Under the pieces are notes generated by a model. It saw nothing but the letters and a program-made list of their open reading frames with translations, was not told the origin of the DNA and did not search any database. A DNA stretch of 64,000 nt from Bacteroidales bacterium UBA3143 (GTDB taxonomy: Bacteria > Bacteroidota > Bacteroidia > Bacteroidales > Dysgonomonadaceae). This document shows, in pieces, positions 9,179 through 17,487 of the stretch; position 1 is the stretch's first letter; each line of letters opens with the position of its first letter. The stretch lies in the NCBI GenBank assembly GCA_002364735.1, contig DEZB01000033.1, forward strand, positions 1 to 64,000. Direction: 5' to 3'. The translations under genes were made by a program, and so were the position numbers.

Positions 9179-10135
9179 ATGACAATTAGAGAAACAAAAA
9201 CTATAGCGAAACCTTTCAACGATTTCACTACGTTTCTATCGCTACACTTTCCTCACAAAGTACAAAAAATATCTATAGATGCAGGCTTTAGCTGTCCTAA
9301 CAGAGATGGAACTAAAGGAAGAGGTGGATGCACCTATTGTAATAACAGAAGCTTTAGTCCTGAATATGAGAACTGTACAAAGTCAATATCTGAACAGTTA
9401 GAAAAAGGCATTAGTTTCTTTTCGCATAAATATGCAGAGATGAAATATCTTGCTTATTTTCAATCCTATACAAATACTTACAATGATATTGATGTTCTAA
9501 TTGGTCTATATGAAGAAGCGCTTTCTTATCCAGATGTGGTTGGTTTAGTTATTAGCACGCGTCCTGATTGTATGTCAGAAGAGCTATTAAAATATCTGGA
9601 GAAGATTAACACCAAGCATTTCATAATTGTTGAATATGGCATTGAATCAACACTCAACAAAACACTTGAGAGAGTAAACAGACAACACACATTTGAGGAA
9701 TCATGTGAAACAATAAAGAAAACAGCTTGTCTTGGAATTCCAGTAGGTGGACACATGATACTTGGTTTACCTGGAGAATCTTATGCAGAAATTCTTGAAC
9801 ATGCTTCTACCCTATCCAATCTACCACTGACAACAATAAAACTTCATCAACTTCAAATCATTAAAGGAACGGCAATGGCTAAAGAGTATAAAATATTAAC
9901 TGATTCATTCCATATATTCGATTTGGATGAATATGTTGATCTTTGCGTAGATTTTACTGAAAGACTTAATCCTAATTTCTATATTGAACGATTTGCATCT
10001 CAATCACCAAAAGATCTTTTGTTAGCACCAAATTGGGGAATAAAAAACCACGAATTGACACAAAAGATCATTAAACGATTTAAAGAAAGAAATACCTTTC
10101 AAGGAAAATTGTATCTCAAAAATGAGCAAATATGA
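9179..10135 (+). CDS. Radical SAM protein, YhcC/TIGR01212 family
   Basis: 318 residues. The cluster-binding motif is FSCPNRDGTKGRGGCTYC with cysteines 39, 51 and 54, the spacing typical of the YhcC family rather than the common CxxxCxxC. Later motifs are YFQSYTNTY, GLVISTRPDC, VEYGIESTLNKTLERVNR and GGHMILGLPGE. The biochemical role of the family is not firmly known to me. It stands alone between rpsA and the tRNA gene. Confidence 0.88.
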   Translation: MTIRETKTIAKPFNDFTTFLSLHFPHKVQKISIDAGFSCPNRDGTKGRGGCTYCNNRSFSPEYENCTKSISEQLEKGISFFSHKYAEMKYLAYFQSYTNTYNDIDVLIGLYEEALSYPDVVGLVISTRPDCMSEELLKYLEKINTKHFIIVEYGIESTLNKTLERVNRQHTFEESCETIKKTACLGIPVGGHMILGLPGESYAEILEHASTLSNLPLTTIKLHQLQIIKGTAMAKEYKILTDSFHIFDLDEYVDLCVDFTERLNPNFYIERFASQSPKDLLLAPNWGIKNHELTQKIIKRFKERNTFQGKLYLKNEQI

Positions 10136-10205
10136 TACCAAATATCAAAAAGTGTCATTTTGACGCTTTTTAAATGATGTTTTCAACTCAAATAGATTCA
10201 AATAT

Positions 10206-10236
10206 TTTGTTTGTATCATTATTATTTATAAATTTG
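10206..10236 (+). promoter_or_regulatory. tRNA-Pro promoter
   Basis: TTTG at 10206-10209, a 19-nt spacer and TAAATTTG at 10229-10236 match the Bacteroidetes consensus. The box ends 23 bp before the tRNA 5' end. Confidence 0.65.
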
Positions 10237-10259
10237 CACTCGGTTTGAAACAAATCACT

Positions 10260-10334
10260 CGGGGTGTAGCACAGTCCGGTTAGTGTGCCTGCTTTGGGAG
10301 CAGGAGGTCCGAGGTTCGAATCCTCGTACCCCGA
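10260..10334 (+). tRNA. tRNA-Pro (anticodon TGG)
   Basis: A 75-nt cloverleaf. Acceptor strands are CGGGGTG and TACCCCG with discriminator A. The anticodon stem CCTGC/GCAGG encloses loop TTTGGGA with anticodon TGG, and the T-arm contains GGTTCGAATCC. No CCA is encoded. The 3' part, from the anticodon arm onward, is the prophage attachment site and is fully restored by the element's left junction, so the gene remains functional. Confidence 0.95.
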
Positions 10335-10336
10335 CA
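10291..10336 (+). repeat. attL: left copy of the 46-bp attachment repeat
   Basis: Starts GCTTTGGGAGCAGG and ends TACCCCGACA, overlapping the anticodon arm to 3' end of tRNA-Pro plus two further bases. Identical to 62483-62528. Sequences diverge immediately outside both copies. Confidence 0.95.
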
Positions 10337-10372
10337 AGAGTTAAACATCACTTTCACAGTGATTTAAAGCAT

Positions 10373-10410
10373 AAAGCGAGTTGGTGCAATTTTGCATCTC
10401 TCGCTTTTCT
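10373..10410 (+). terminator. Phage-borne terminator after tRNA-Pro
   Basis: AAAGCGAG and CTCGCTTT form an 8-bp stem enclosing a smaller TGCA...TGCA stem, followed by TTTTCTT. It lies inside the element, so it replaces the host tRNA terminator that the integration moved to 62551-62582. Confidence 0.7.
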
Positions 10411-10471
10411 TGCGTTAAAACAGCCTTATTTATCGCTATTTTGAGCAATTAAAGATAATATTTCTTTGAAA

Positions 10472-10479
10472 TATCTTTG
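10472..10479 (+). promoter_or_regulatory. Probable integrase promoter -7 box
   Basis: TATCTTTG matches TAnnTTTG and lies 65 nt before the integrase ATG. No convincing -33 element is seen. The TCTTTGAA unit occurs twice here (10463-10470 and 10474-10481), which could be a binding site. Confidence 0.45.
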
Positions 10480-10522
10480 AACTTTTATTTGAGAGTGTCA
10501 AAATTGATTTTGCAAGTAGAAC

Positions 10523-10535
10523 AACTATTTAAAAC
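10523..10535 (+). promoter_or_regulatory. ACTATTTAAA element upstream of the integrase
   Basis: AACTATTTAAAAC; the CTATTT starts 20 nt before the ATG. The same element recurs at 14477, 57860, 59171 and 60822 at 19-21 nt from start codons. Likely an initiation enhancer for translation or a phage promoter. Confidence 0.45.
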
Positions 10536-10544
10536 AAAATCAAA

Positions 10545-11780
10545 ATGGCAACATTTAAACCAATCGTATTTTCTACGAAAAATCATATCAAAACAGATGG
10601 AACTACAAATATCAAGTTTCGTCTCTATCATAATAAACAATCTCAATACATTCCTACAGAATATTATATTGAACCTTCATACATGAATTCTGGGGGTGAA
10701 ATCAGTTCGTTGCATCCAGCAGCCGATTTATTTAATTACGAACTTGGAGAAATCACACAGAAATATAGAAAAGCAGTATTAAAATTAGGTTCATCTCGAC
10801 TATCTAATATGAGCTGTTCTGAATTGAGAGATTATATTATAGACGCATCAAGACCAGATTATGATTTCATTGACTTTGTAGCATTTTCTTTGAAAGTTAT
10901 AAGTGAGACTGAGAAACACAAAACGGCTGAATGGTACCAAACTTCTTTGAATTCGTTTATGTGGTATTTTGGCAAAAAGAAAATAGACGCGCGCGATATC
11001 ACACGTAAGAAAATAAAAGATTGGATGAAGCAGCTCAGGAAAGCTGGCCAATCAGGAAAACCATTAAAGCCTGGTGCTATCAGTAATTATGCGCGTGGGT
11101 TACGTGCGTTATATAATTTGTGCAAAAGTGAATACAATGATGAAGATTATGATTTAATACGTATCCCAAATAAACCATTCGATAAAGAAGATATTCCTGC
11201 ATATAGAAGAATGAGAAGAAACATCTCAATTAATGATGTAAAAGCTATTAGGGATTATCAATCTGATTTGAAACGTGTAAACATGTCGAGAGATGTATTT
11301 ATGATGATGTTCTATCTAATGGGCATTAATATAAATGATCTATATAAGTCAAATGAGCCTGTGAGAGATCGATTAGATTATGAGCGATCCAAAACCGATA
11401 CAGATGATAACTTAAATAATTTCATTCTATCTATTAAGATAGAGCCTGAATTATCTGTATTAATAGATAAATACAGCTCTAATGGGTTCTTATCTGATTT
11501 GAAGAGATATTCTAATGTGAAAAACTTTACTAAAGCAGTAAATAATGGTTTAGTTGTAATAAGTGAAGATTTGAATCTACCTAAAATCACCACCAATTGG
11601 GCGCGCCACTCTTGGGCGACCATAGCAAGAAACAAAGCAAAAATACACAAAGCAGATGTTGATTTCTGCCTTGGCCATGTGAACAATGATTACAAGATGG
11701 CAGATATCTACATAGATATTGATTATTCTATTTGTGATGAAGCAAATAGAAAAGTATTAGATTTATTGATTCAAAATTAA
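10545..11780 (+). CDS. int: Phage tyrosine integrase
   Basis: 411 residues. The order is an N-terminal arm-binding domain (about 1-90), a SAM-like core-binding domain (about 105-190, with WYQTSLNSFMWYFGKKK) and a C-terminal catalytic domain. The catalytic part shows FYLMGININDLY, LDYERSKT, the WARHSWATIA box with the conserved Arg-His, and the terminal FCLGHVNND...MADIYIDIDY region carrying the nucleophilic tyrosine. This is the form common in Bacteroidetes mobile elements. It catalyses recombination between the tRNA-Pro site and the phage attachment site. It sits 208 bp inside attL and reads away from it. Confidence 0.93.
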   Translation: MATFKPIVFSTKNHIKTDGTTNIKFRLYHNKQSQYIPTEYYIEPSYMNSGGEISSLHPAADLFNYELGEITQKYRKAVLKLGSSRLSNMSCSELRDYIIDASRPDYDFIDFVAFSLKVISETEKHKTAEWYQTSLNSFMWYFGKKKIDARDITRKKIKDWMKQLRKAGQSGKPLKPGAISNYARGLRALYNLCKSEYNDEDYDLIRIPNKPFDKEDIPAYRRMRRNISINDVKAIRDYQSDLKRVNMSRDVFMMMFYLMGININDLYKSNEPVRDRLDYERSKTDTDDNLNNFILSIKIEPELSVLIDKYSSNGFLSDLKRYSNVKNFTKAVNNGLVVISEDLNLPKITTNWARHSWATIARNKAKIHKADVDFCLGHVNNDYKMADIYIDIDYSICDEANRKVLDLLIQN

Positions 11781-11814
11781 AATATGAATTATATTAAATA
11801 TTTCATGTAAAAAT

Positions 11815-11844
11815 TTTGGATTGTAAAAAACCTTTGTATATTTG
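11815..11844 (+). promoter_or_regulatory. Promoter of the replication/modification module
   Basis: TTTG at 11815-11818, an 18-nt spacer and TATATTTG at 11837-11844. It is followed by a 126-nt leader containing a TGAGGTT...AACCTCA hairpin (11879-11909) before the helicase-methylase gene. Confidence 0.65.
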
Positions 11845-11970
11845 CAAAACAAAAGCGAGTTGGATTTCAGACAGAAGTTTGAGGTTCAACTTTTTTGTGT
11901 TTAAACCTCACCCTTAAACCTCTGCTTAACACCTTATCAATCAAATGTTGGGGCTTAATATAACAGTCCT

Positions 11971-14463
11971 ATGAACTACGAAGATTTTTTAAAAAACAAA
12001 GTTATTATAGCAGAATCATTCGGCTTTGAGCCAAATTACCTCCCTGATTCTGCTTTTCCACACCAATTAGATATTTGCGATTGGTCACTTAGAGGTGGAC
12101 GTCGTGCTATTTTTGCAAGCTTTGGACTTGGTAAAACATTTATGCAACTTATAATTGCTGTGAATTGCATAAGGAAAGAAGATGAACCTTTTCTCATTGC
12201 ATGTCCTTTGGGTGTTGTAGGAGAATTTAAAAGAGACAACCGAAAACTGCAAACTGGTTATGATATTGAATATATAACCGACACTGACAATATCGAAAAC
12301 TACGAGAATAAGATATATGTCACCAATTACGAGAGAATACGCAAAGGCGATATCGATGCATCTAAATTCAGTGGTGTATCATTTGATGAAGCTTCTATTT
12401 TGCGGAACCTGAAAACAGAGACTACCAACTACATTCTGCAATATTTCAAAAAGGTACAGTATCGCTTCGTAGCAACAGCCACACCCTCTCCAAATGATTT
12501 TATTGAATTACTTAACTATGCAGACTATCTGGGTGTAGCAAGTCGCGGACATTTACTCACGCGCTTTTTTAAACGTAATTCTACAAAAGCAGGTGACTTG
12601 CAATTGTTGGAAACAAAGAAACAAGAATTTTGGCAGTGGGTGTCAACTTGGGCGGTTTTCGTGAACAAACCATCTGACCTCGGTTATGATGATACTGGTT
12701 ATGATTTGCCTAAGATGAACGTGATAGAGCATTGTGTTGAGCACAATCCAAACTATCAAATAAAAGATAAGTTCGGTAATGCTATTCTTTTTAAAGATGC
12801 TACTAAAAGCCTTTTAGATGTTTCGCGCGAAAAAAGAGAAAGCATTGCAATTAGAATTGAAAAAGCAGTTGAGATTGCACCCGATGAGAATGTTATCTAT
12901 TGGCATCACTTAGAAGATGAGAGACGAGCACTGGAAAAATTAGTAGATAATCACAGATCAGTTTTCGGAAGTCAGAAGAACAGCCTGAAAGAAAAGAACA
13001 TCATTGACTTCTCAGAAGGTGAATATCAAAACCTAATCACAAAACCTACTATTGCAGGTAGCGGTTGCAACTTTCAAGAGTACTGTAACACTGCTATTTT
13101 TGTGGGAATTGATTACAAATTCAATGACTTCATACAGGCTCTCCACAGAATCTACAGATACAGGCAAACAAAAGATGTAAACATCCACATCATCTACACA
13201 CAAAACGAACAGCATGTGCTTAAAACGCTTATGCAGAAATGGGAAAAGCACAACGAATTACAAGATGCAATGATTGAGCTTGTTCGTGAATATGGATTAA
13301 ATGCAGAATTAATAAAAACACAAATGGAAAGACAGTTATTCAAAAAAGGAGACAAAGTGCAGATTGGAAATGCAACACTTTACAACAATGATAATACAGT
13401 TATCATGGCAGATAAGAATGAGATTAAAGATGATTCAGTAGGGTTGATAGTAACATCTATTCCTTTCGGAGATCACTATGAGTATTCAGATTATTATAAT
13501 GATTACGGTCATAATAACGGTAACGGTGAATTCTTCAAACAAATGGATTATTTAACGCCAAATTTATTGAGAGTATTAAAGCCAGGTCATGTTTGCGCAG
13601 TTCACGTAAAAGATAGAATCAGATATAGCTATCAGAATGGAACTTCATTCACTACAATAGAAGATTTCAGCGGTCAAACAGTTGCTCATTATGTGAAACA
13701 TGGATTCTACTTGATGGGAAAGATAACAGTTACTACAGATGTTGTAGCAGAGAATAATCAAACATATCGCTTAGGGTGGTCTGAACAGTGTAAAGATGCT
13801 ACTAAGATGGGTGTAGGTCTGCCTGAATACATCCTACTATTCCGAAAAGCTCCAACCGAATTGAATAATGCTTATGCTGATGAACCAGTAGTGAAATCGA
13901 AAGAAGATTACACAGTTGATTTATGGCAGTTAGATGCACATGCTTATTGGAAGAGTTCAGGGAACAAGATGCTACCAGTTGAGCAGCTAATTAAAAAGAA
14001 CTTGAAGCATGTAATTAGAGAGTGGAAAAGATACCAAAAAGAAGGTCTTTATGATTTCCAATTACACAAAGATTTAAGCAAAGCATTAGATGAAAACGGC
14101 AAACTAAGTCGCAAATTCATGACAGTACCTCCTGTATCTAACAGTGAATTTGTTTGGGATGATATCCAACGGACTAAAACTCTAAATGCACGTCAAGTTT
14201 CAAGCAAGAAAGAAAAGCACATTTGCCCACTCCAATTGGATTTAATTGAGAGATTGATAAACAGATTTTCAAGTGAAGGTGATATTGTTTTGGATCCTTT
14301 TGGTGGTCTTTTCTCAACCTCACACGAAGCTATGAGAATGGGGCGCAAATCAATATCTATCGAGCTCAATACAGAGTATTACAAAGATGGACTTTTCTAC
14401 ATGAAATGTCTTGATGACAAAATAAATATGCCAACATTATTTGATGTGTTGGAAATGGCATAA
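11971..14463 (+). CDS. SNF2-type helicase fused to a DNA methylase
   Basis: 830 residues with two activities in one chain. N-terminal SF2 helicase: FGLGKT (51-56) is the P-loop, DEAS (139-142) the Walker B box, ATATPSPNDF motif III, and QALHRIYRYRQ motif VI. C-terminal beta-class N4-cytosine/N6-adenine methyltransferase: TSIPFGD at 495-501 in the position of the (S/N/D)PP(Y/F) catalytic motif, with Ile for the first Pro, and the AdoMet-binding DPFGG at 775-779. Such fusions occur in phages and conjugative elements. Modifying phage DNA during replication is inference; no partner restriction enzyme is present. The C-terminus carries MPTLF, weakly like a clamp-binding motif. It precedes the sliding clamp gene. 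Confidence 0.85.
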   Translation: MNYEDFLKNKVIIAESFGFEPNYLPDSAFPHQLDICDWSLRGGRRAIFASFGLGKTFMQLIIAVNCIRKEDEPFLIACPLGVVGEFKRDNRKLQTGYDIEYITDTDNIENYENKIYVTNYERIRKGDIDASKFSGVSFDEASILRNLKTETTNYILQYFKKVQYRFVATATPSPNDFIELLNYADYLGVASRGHLLTRFFKRNSTKAGDLQLLETKKQEFWQWVSTWAVFVNKPSDLGYDDTGYDLPKMNVIEHCVEHNPNYQIKDKFGNAILFKDATKSLLDVSREKRESIAIRIEKAVEIAPDENVIYWHHLEDERRALEKLVDNHRSVFGSQKNSLKEKNIIDFSEGEYQNLITKPTIAGSGCNFQEYCNTAIFVGIDYKFNDFIQALHRIYRYRQTKDVNIHIIYTQNEQHVLKTLMQKWEKHNELQDAMIELVREYGLNAELIKTQMERQLFKKGDKVQIGNATLYNNDNTVIMADKNEIKDDSVGLIVTSIPFGDHYEYSDYYNDYGHNNGNGEFFKQMDYLTPNLLRVLKPGHVCAVHVKDRIRYSYQNGTSFTTIEDFSGQTVAHYVKHGFYLMGKITVTTDVVAENNQTYRLGWSEQCKDATKMGVGLPEYILLFRKAPTELNNAYADEPVVKSKEDYTVDLWQLDAHAYWKSSGNKMLPVEQLIKKNLKHVIREWKRYQKEGLYDFQLHKDLSKALDENGKLSRKFMTVPPVSNSEFVWDDIQRTKTLNARQVSSKKEKHICPLQLDLIERLINRFSSEGDIVLDPFGGLFSTSHEAMRMGRKSISIELNTEYYKDGLFYMKCLDDKINMPTLFDVLEMA

Positions 14464-14476
14464 CTAACAGAATTAT

Positions 14477-14490
14477 ATAACTATTTAAAC
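14477..14490 (+). promoter_or_regulatory. ATAACTATTTAAAC element upstream of the clamp gene
   Basis: Exact 14-mer shared with 57860-57873 and 60822-60835 on the other strand. The CTATTT starts 20 nt before the ATG. It lies in the 37-bp gap between two genes of one operon, which favours a translational role. Confidence 0.5.
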
Positions 14491-14500
14491 AAAAAATGAA

Positions 14501-15622
14501 ATGAAAATTTACTTATCAAAACACGACCTTAATTCCAGATTGAGAACAATTGGAAGAATTATTAAAAGAAACGCTATTACAGCAGAACTTGAAAGCTTCA
14601 AGCTCAATGTAAAAGAAGATGGGATTCAGCTAACAGGTGCAGATACAGAAGGTGAGATATCTTCTTTTCTTCCATGTATGATTGAATCATTCGAGCCATC
14701 TGTATTTCTTGTGAACTCTAAAACAATTTTGGATGCATTGAAAGAATTACCTGAGCAGCCTTTAGCCATTGATGTGAAAAAGCACAAAGAGAATTTCGAT
14801 ATAAAGTTGAAATATCACAATGGCGCATTCGAGTTTGTAGGAACGAAAGCAGACTTATTCCCATCGATGCGCGAAGTTGATAAACCAATTATTGCAACAT
14901 TGAAAGGCTCATTATTAACGCAAGCATTTAGAACAGTATCAAGATTCACAAGTAGTGATGATTTAAGGCCCATTCTAACTGGTGTGAATATATCATCAAA
15001 AGGAAATTATATTTCATTTGCGGCAACAAATGGAAATAAGATGGCTGTATATGATGAAAACCTTGAAAATGATATTAATGATTTTGGAGTTTTAATTGCA
15101 AACAAATGTGTGGGAATAATAAACTCTTTACTTTCTGATGATGATTCTGATGTTGATTTTGAAATCGGGATTAGCAGCTTCAAAGTAACTGTACATGAAT
15201 ATCAAATTAGATATAGAATAACCGAAGGCAAGTACCCAAATTATAGATCTGTTATTCCACAAGATGTAAAGCAAAAAATCATTGTAGACAAGAGCGAGAT
15301 TATATCTGCAATTAAAAGAGTATCTGTTTTCTCCAATGATGCTACAAATACTATAATTATGAATATTGGAGTAGATAAAATGGAGATATCAGTAGAAGAT
15401 ACCGATTATAGACGATCTGCAAACGAAACCGTAAATGTTGAAAATGATGGTGGAGAAATAACCATCGGATTCAACTCTAATTTCATTTTGGACATCTTCT
15501 CATCTATTGAAGAAGATAAAGCTCACGTATTCATAAACGATGCTTCAAGAGCTGTGGTAGTTCATCCACTCTCTAACCATATGACAACGCTATTAATAAT
15601 GCCAGTAGTAATTAATAAATAA
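14501..15622 (+). CDS. dnaN: DNA polymerase III beta subunit (sliding clamp)
   Basis: 373 residues, close to normal DnaN length. Landmarks of the three-domain clamp are the basic N-terminus (LNSRLRTIGRIIKRN), the middle SRFTSSDDLRPILTGVNIS segment, the YRITEGKYPNYRSVIP segment and the terminal hydrophobic LLIMPVVINK, which forms part of the protein-binding groove. It would tether polymerase to DNA. A phage-encoded clamp is notable because no phage polymerase is seen; it may recruit host polymerase and phage partners. The next gene's product ends in a canonical clamp-binding pentapeptide. Confidence 0.92.
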   Translation: MKIYLSKHDLNSRLRTIGRIIKRNAITAELESFKLNVKEDGIQLTGADTEGEISSFLPCMIESFEPSVFLVNSKTILDALKELPEQPLAIDVKKHKENFDIKLKYHNGAFEFVGTKADLFPSMREVDKPIIATLKGSLLTQAFRTVSRFTSSDDLRPILTGVNISSKGNYISFAATNGNKMAVYDENLENDINDFGVLIANKCVGIINSLLSDDDSDVDFEIGISSFKVTVHEYQIRYRITEGKYPNYRSVIPQDVKQKIIVDKSEIISAIKRVSVFSNDATNTIIMNIGVDKMEISVEDTDYRRSANETVNVENDGGEITIGFNSNFILDIFSSIEEDKAHVFINDASRAVVVHPLSNHMTTLLIMPVVINK

Positions 15623-15630
15623 GTAAATAT

Positions 15631-16035
15631 ATGAAAACAACAGATCATTTTAAAAATACAATAAAATCTTACCTTGATAAAAGAGCTGAAACAGATGAGT
15701 TATTTGCTCCCAAATATGCAAATGAGAAAAAGAACATCGATGACTGCATAACCTACATCTTGAATACTGTTCAGAAAAGCGGTTGCAATGGATTTACAGA
15801 CGAGGAGATATACGGCATGGCTGTACACTACTACGATGAAGAAAGCATTAATGTCGGCAAAGAGATTGAAGCGCGCGTGGCAGTAAATCATGCAGTTGAG
15901 CTAACTGATGAGGAAAAGAAAGAAGCTAAGCAAAGAGCGATTGAGAAACTCATTGATGAAGAAGCTGAGAAGATGAAGAAAAAATCAGCAAAAAAACGTG
16001 AGCAAACAGATGTTAAACAGCCAACTTTATTTTGA
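15631..16035 (+). CDS. PcfK-like protein with C-terminal clamp-binding motif
   Basis: 134 residues, 8 bp after the clamp gene. It resembles PcfK of conjugative elements: HFKNTIKSYLDKRAETDELF, the Cys-containing ITYILNTVQKSGCNGFTDEE and the MAVHYYDEESI segment. The C-terminal third is lysine/glutamate-rich helix. The last five residues are QPTLF (130-134), a match to the QxxLF class of beta-clamp-binding peptides. PcfK's biochemical role is not known to me; the motif suggests it is loaded on DNA through the adjacent clamp. Confidence 0.8.
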   Translation: MKTTDHFKNTIKSYLDKRAETDELFAPKYANEKKNIDDCITYILNTVQKSGCNGFTDEEIYGMAVHYYDEESINVGKEIEARVAVNHAVELTDEEKKEAKQRAIEKLIDEEAEKMKKKSAKKREQTDVKQPTLF

Positions 16036-16036
16036 T

Positions 16037-16153
16037 ATGGGAAAAGAGAGGTTTTATAAAAGAATATGGATTGGATTTTCAATCATAAGCATCATTTTCT
16101 GTGCATTATGCATAATAGGAATAGTTTCAGTCATAAATTATTTGAAAGGATGA
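16037..16153 (+). CDS. Small membrane protein (38 residues)
   Basis: An ATG two bases after the pcfK-like stop opens a 38-residue frame. A basic N-terminus (MGKERFYKRIW) is followed by one hydrophobic helix (IGFSIISIIFCALCIIGIV) and the end NYLKG. Its TGA overlaps the next gene's ATG as ATGA. The tight packing on both sides argues that it is translated. No family is recognised; it would insert in the inner membrane. Confidence 0.6.
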   Translation: MGKERFYKRIWIGFSIISIIFCALCIIGIVSVINYLKG

Positions 16154-17475
16154 AGCCAAAAACAGAAATTCAAAAAAGGGTTGTAAGCCTAAGTGAAAAG
16201 CTACCTGAATTATCTTATGATCAAATAACCTGGGCAAAAGAAAATTGCTTTAAGAAAGTAGCTCATAAACGAAAGAATAGTTATCTATGTTTGGAATGTG
16301 GAGAGTTGTTTCCAATTGGGAAACAACGTCAATACGCAAAACCAAAAGTTGTTGTTTGTCCTCATTGTGATAATCTTCTAAAGATTGAAGAATCAAAGAA
16401 ACGAACATCATCTGAATCTCATTACTATTCAATATACACAGTTGCAGAAGAGTTTCAAGTGTTACGACATTTCTTAGTAAAAAAAGAATGCAAGGGAGGT
16501 AGAGAGTCAGAGGTCCATTTTCTTGAAGCTGTTCAGAATTGGATAAGTCCAGAAGGTGAATTTTTCAATATAAGTCGCTCAACAGTTCAGAGCCATTATT
16601 ATGATGCATGGAGTTCAAACTCAGTACTTGAATTAAGAGGTTATTCAAATTACCCTCAGAAATACGAAGTATATGCAAAGTTCATTTATCCTAAACAAAG
16701 CTTTATTCCAAGATTAAGAAGAAACGGTTTTAAACGTGGCTTGCATGGAATTTCACCATACTATTTATTGCCTGCTTTACTTACAAAGAGCAAAGCAGAA
16801 ACTTTAATGAAAGCGAAGCAATATTCCCTATTGAGATCATATTGTTTATCTATGAGCACTGCAATAGAACGGAACTGGGGCTCTATAAAAATATGCTTAA
16901 GGAATAACTATCAAGTTAAAGATACAGCGATATGGTTAGACTACATTGATTTGCTCGAACACTTTGGAAAGGATATCAGGAACGCAAAGTACGTTTGTCC
17001 TGATGATTTAATGAAAGAGCATGATCGGCTTTCGGATAAGAGAATGAAGGAACTTCAAAATGAACAAGAAGAGGATAAAAAAAGAAAAGCTGCCAAAGAC
17101 GAAAAGGAATTCAGAGATATGAAAAGTAAGTATTTCGGAATAGCGTTCTCTGATGGATTGATCAACGTGGTCGTATTGGATAGTGTTCAAGAATACATAA
17201 AAGATGGTGAGTTACTTCATCATTGTGTGTTTTCAAATGAATACTACAAAAAAGATGATTCACTTATCTTATCTGCAAGAATTGATGATGCCCCAATTGA
17301 AACAGTTGAAATCTCATTAGATGATTATTCAGTTATCCAATCAAGAGGTCTACAAAATCAAAACTCAAAGTATCACAAACAAATACTGGAGCTTGTAAAT
17401 AGTAATACTCATCTTTTCAGAAAGTCAAATAAAAGCACACAATTTGTAAAACAACAAATGGCAGAAGCTATTTAA
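16150..17475 (+). CDS. PcfJ-like protein
   Basis: About 441 residues from the ATG at 16150, preferred over an upstream in-frame ATG at 16066 because GAAAGG precedes it and it overlaps the upstream stop as ATGA. The N-terminal third carries a zinc-ribbon-like pair, CLECG and CPHCD. The middle is rich in aromatic and basic residues. The C-terminal domain has LLHHCVFSNEYYKK and ISLDDYSVIQSRGLQN, as in PcfJ of conjugative plasmids and prophages. Function is unknown to me; pcfK and pcfJ are usual neighbours and a role in DNA replication or transfer is presumed. Confidence 0.78.
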   Translation: MKPKTEIQKRVVSLSEKLPELSYDQITWAKENCFKKVAHKRKNSYLCLECGELFPIGKQRQYAKPKVVVCPHCDNLLKIEESKKRTSSESHYYSIYTVAEEFQVLRHFLVKKECKGGRESEVHFLEAVQNWISPEGEFFNISRSTVQSHYYDAWSSNSVLELRGYSNYPQKYEVYAKFIYPKQSFIPRLRRNGFKRGLHGISPYYLLPALLTKSKAETLMKAKQYSLLRSYCLSMSTAIERNWGSIKICLRNNYQVKDTAIWLDYIDLLEHFGKDIRNAKYVCPDDLMKEHDRLSDKRMKELQNEQEEDKKRKAAKDEKEFRDMKSKYFGIAFSDGLINVVVLDSVQEYIKDGELLHHCVFSNEYYKKDDSLILSARIDDAPIETVEISLDDYSVIQSRGLQNQNSKYHKQILELVNSNTHLFRKSNKSTQFVKQQMAEAI

Positions 17476-17487
17476 CAGCGAATAATC

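Noticed and set aside
16066..16149. Upstream start for the PcfJ-like protein
   Set aside because: The upstream part overlaps a small membrane-protein frame, while the ATG at 16150 has GAAAGG before it and an ATGA overlap.
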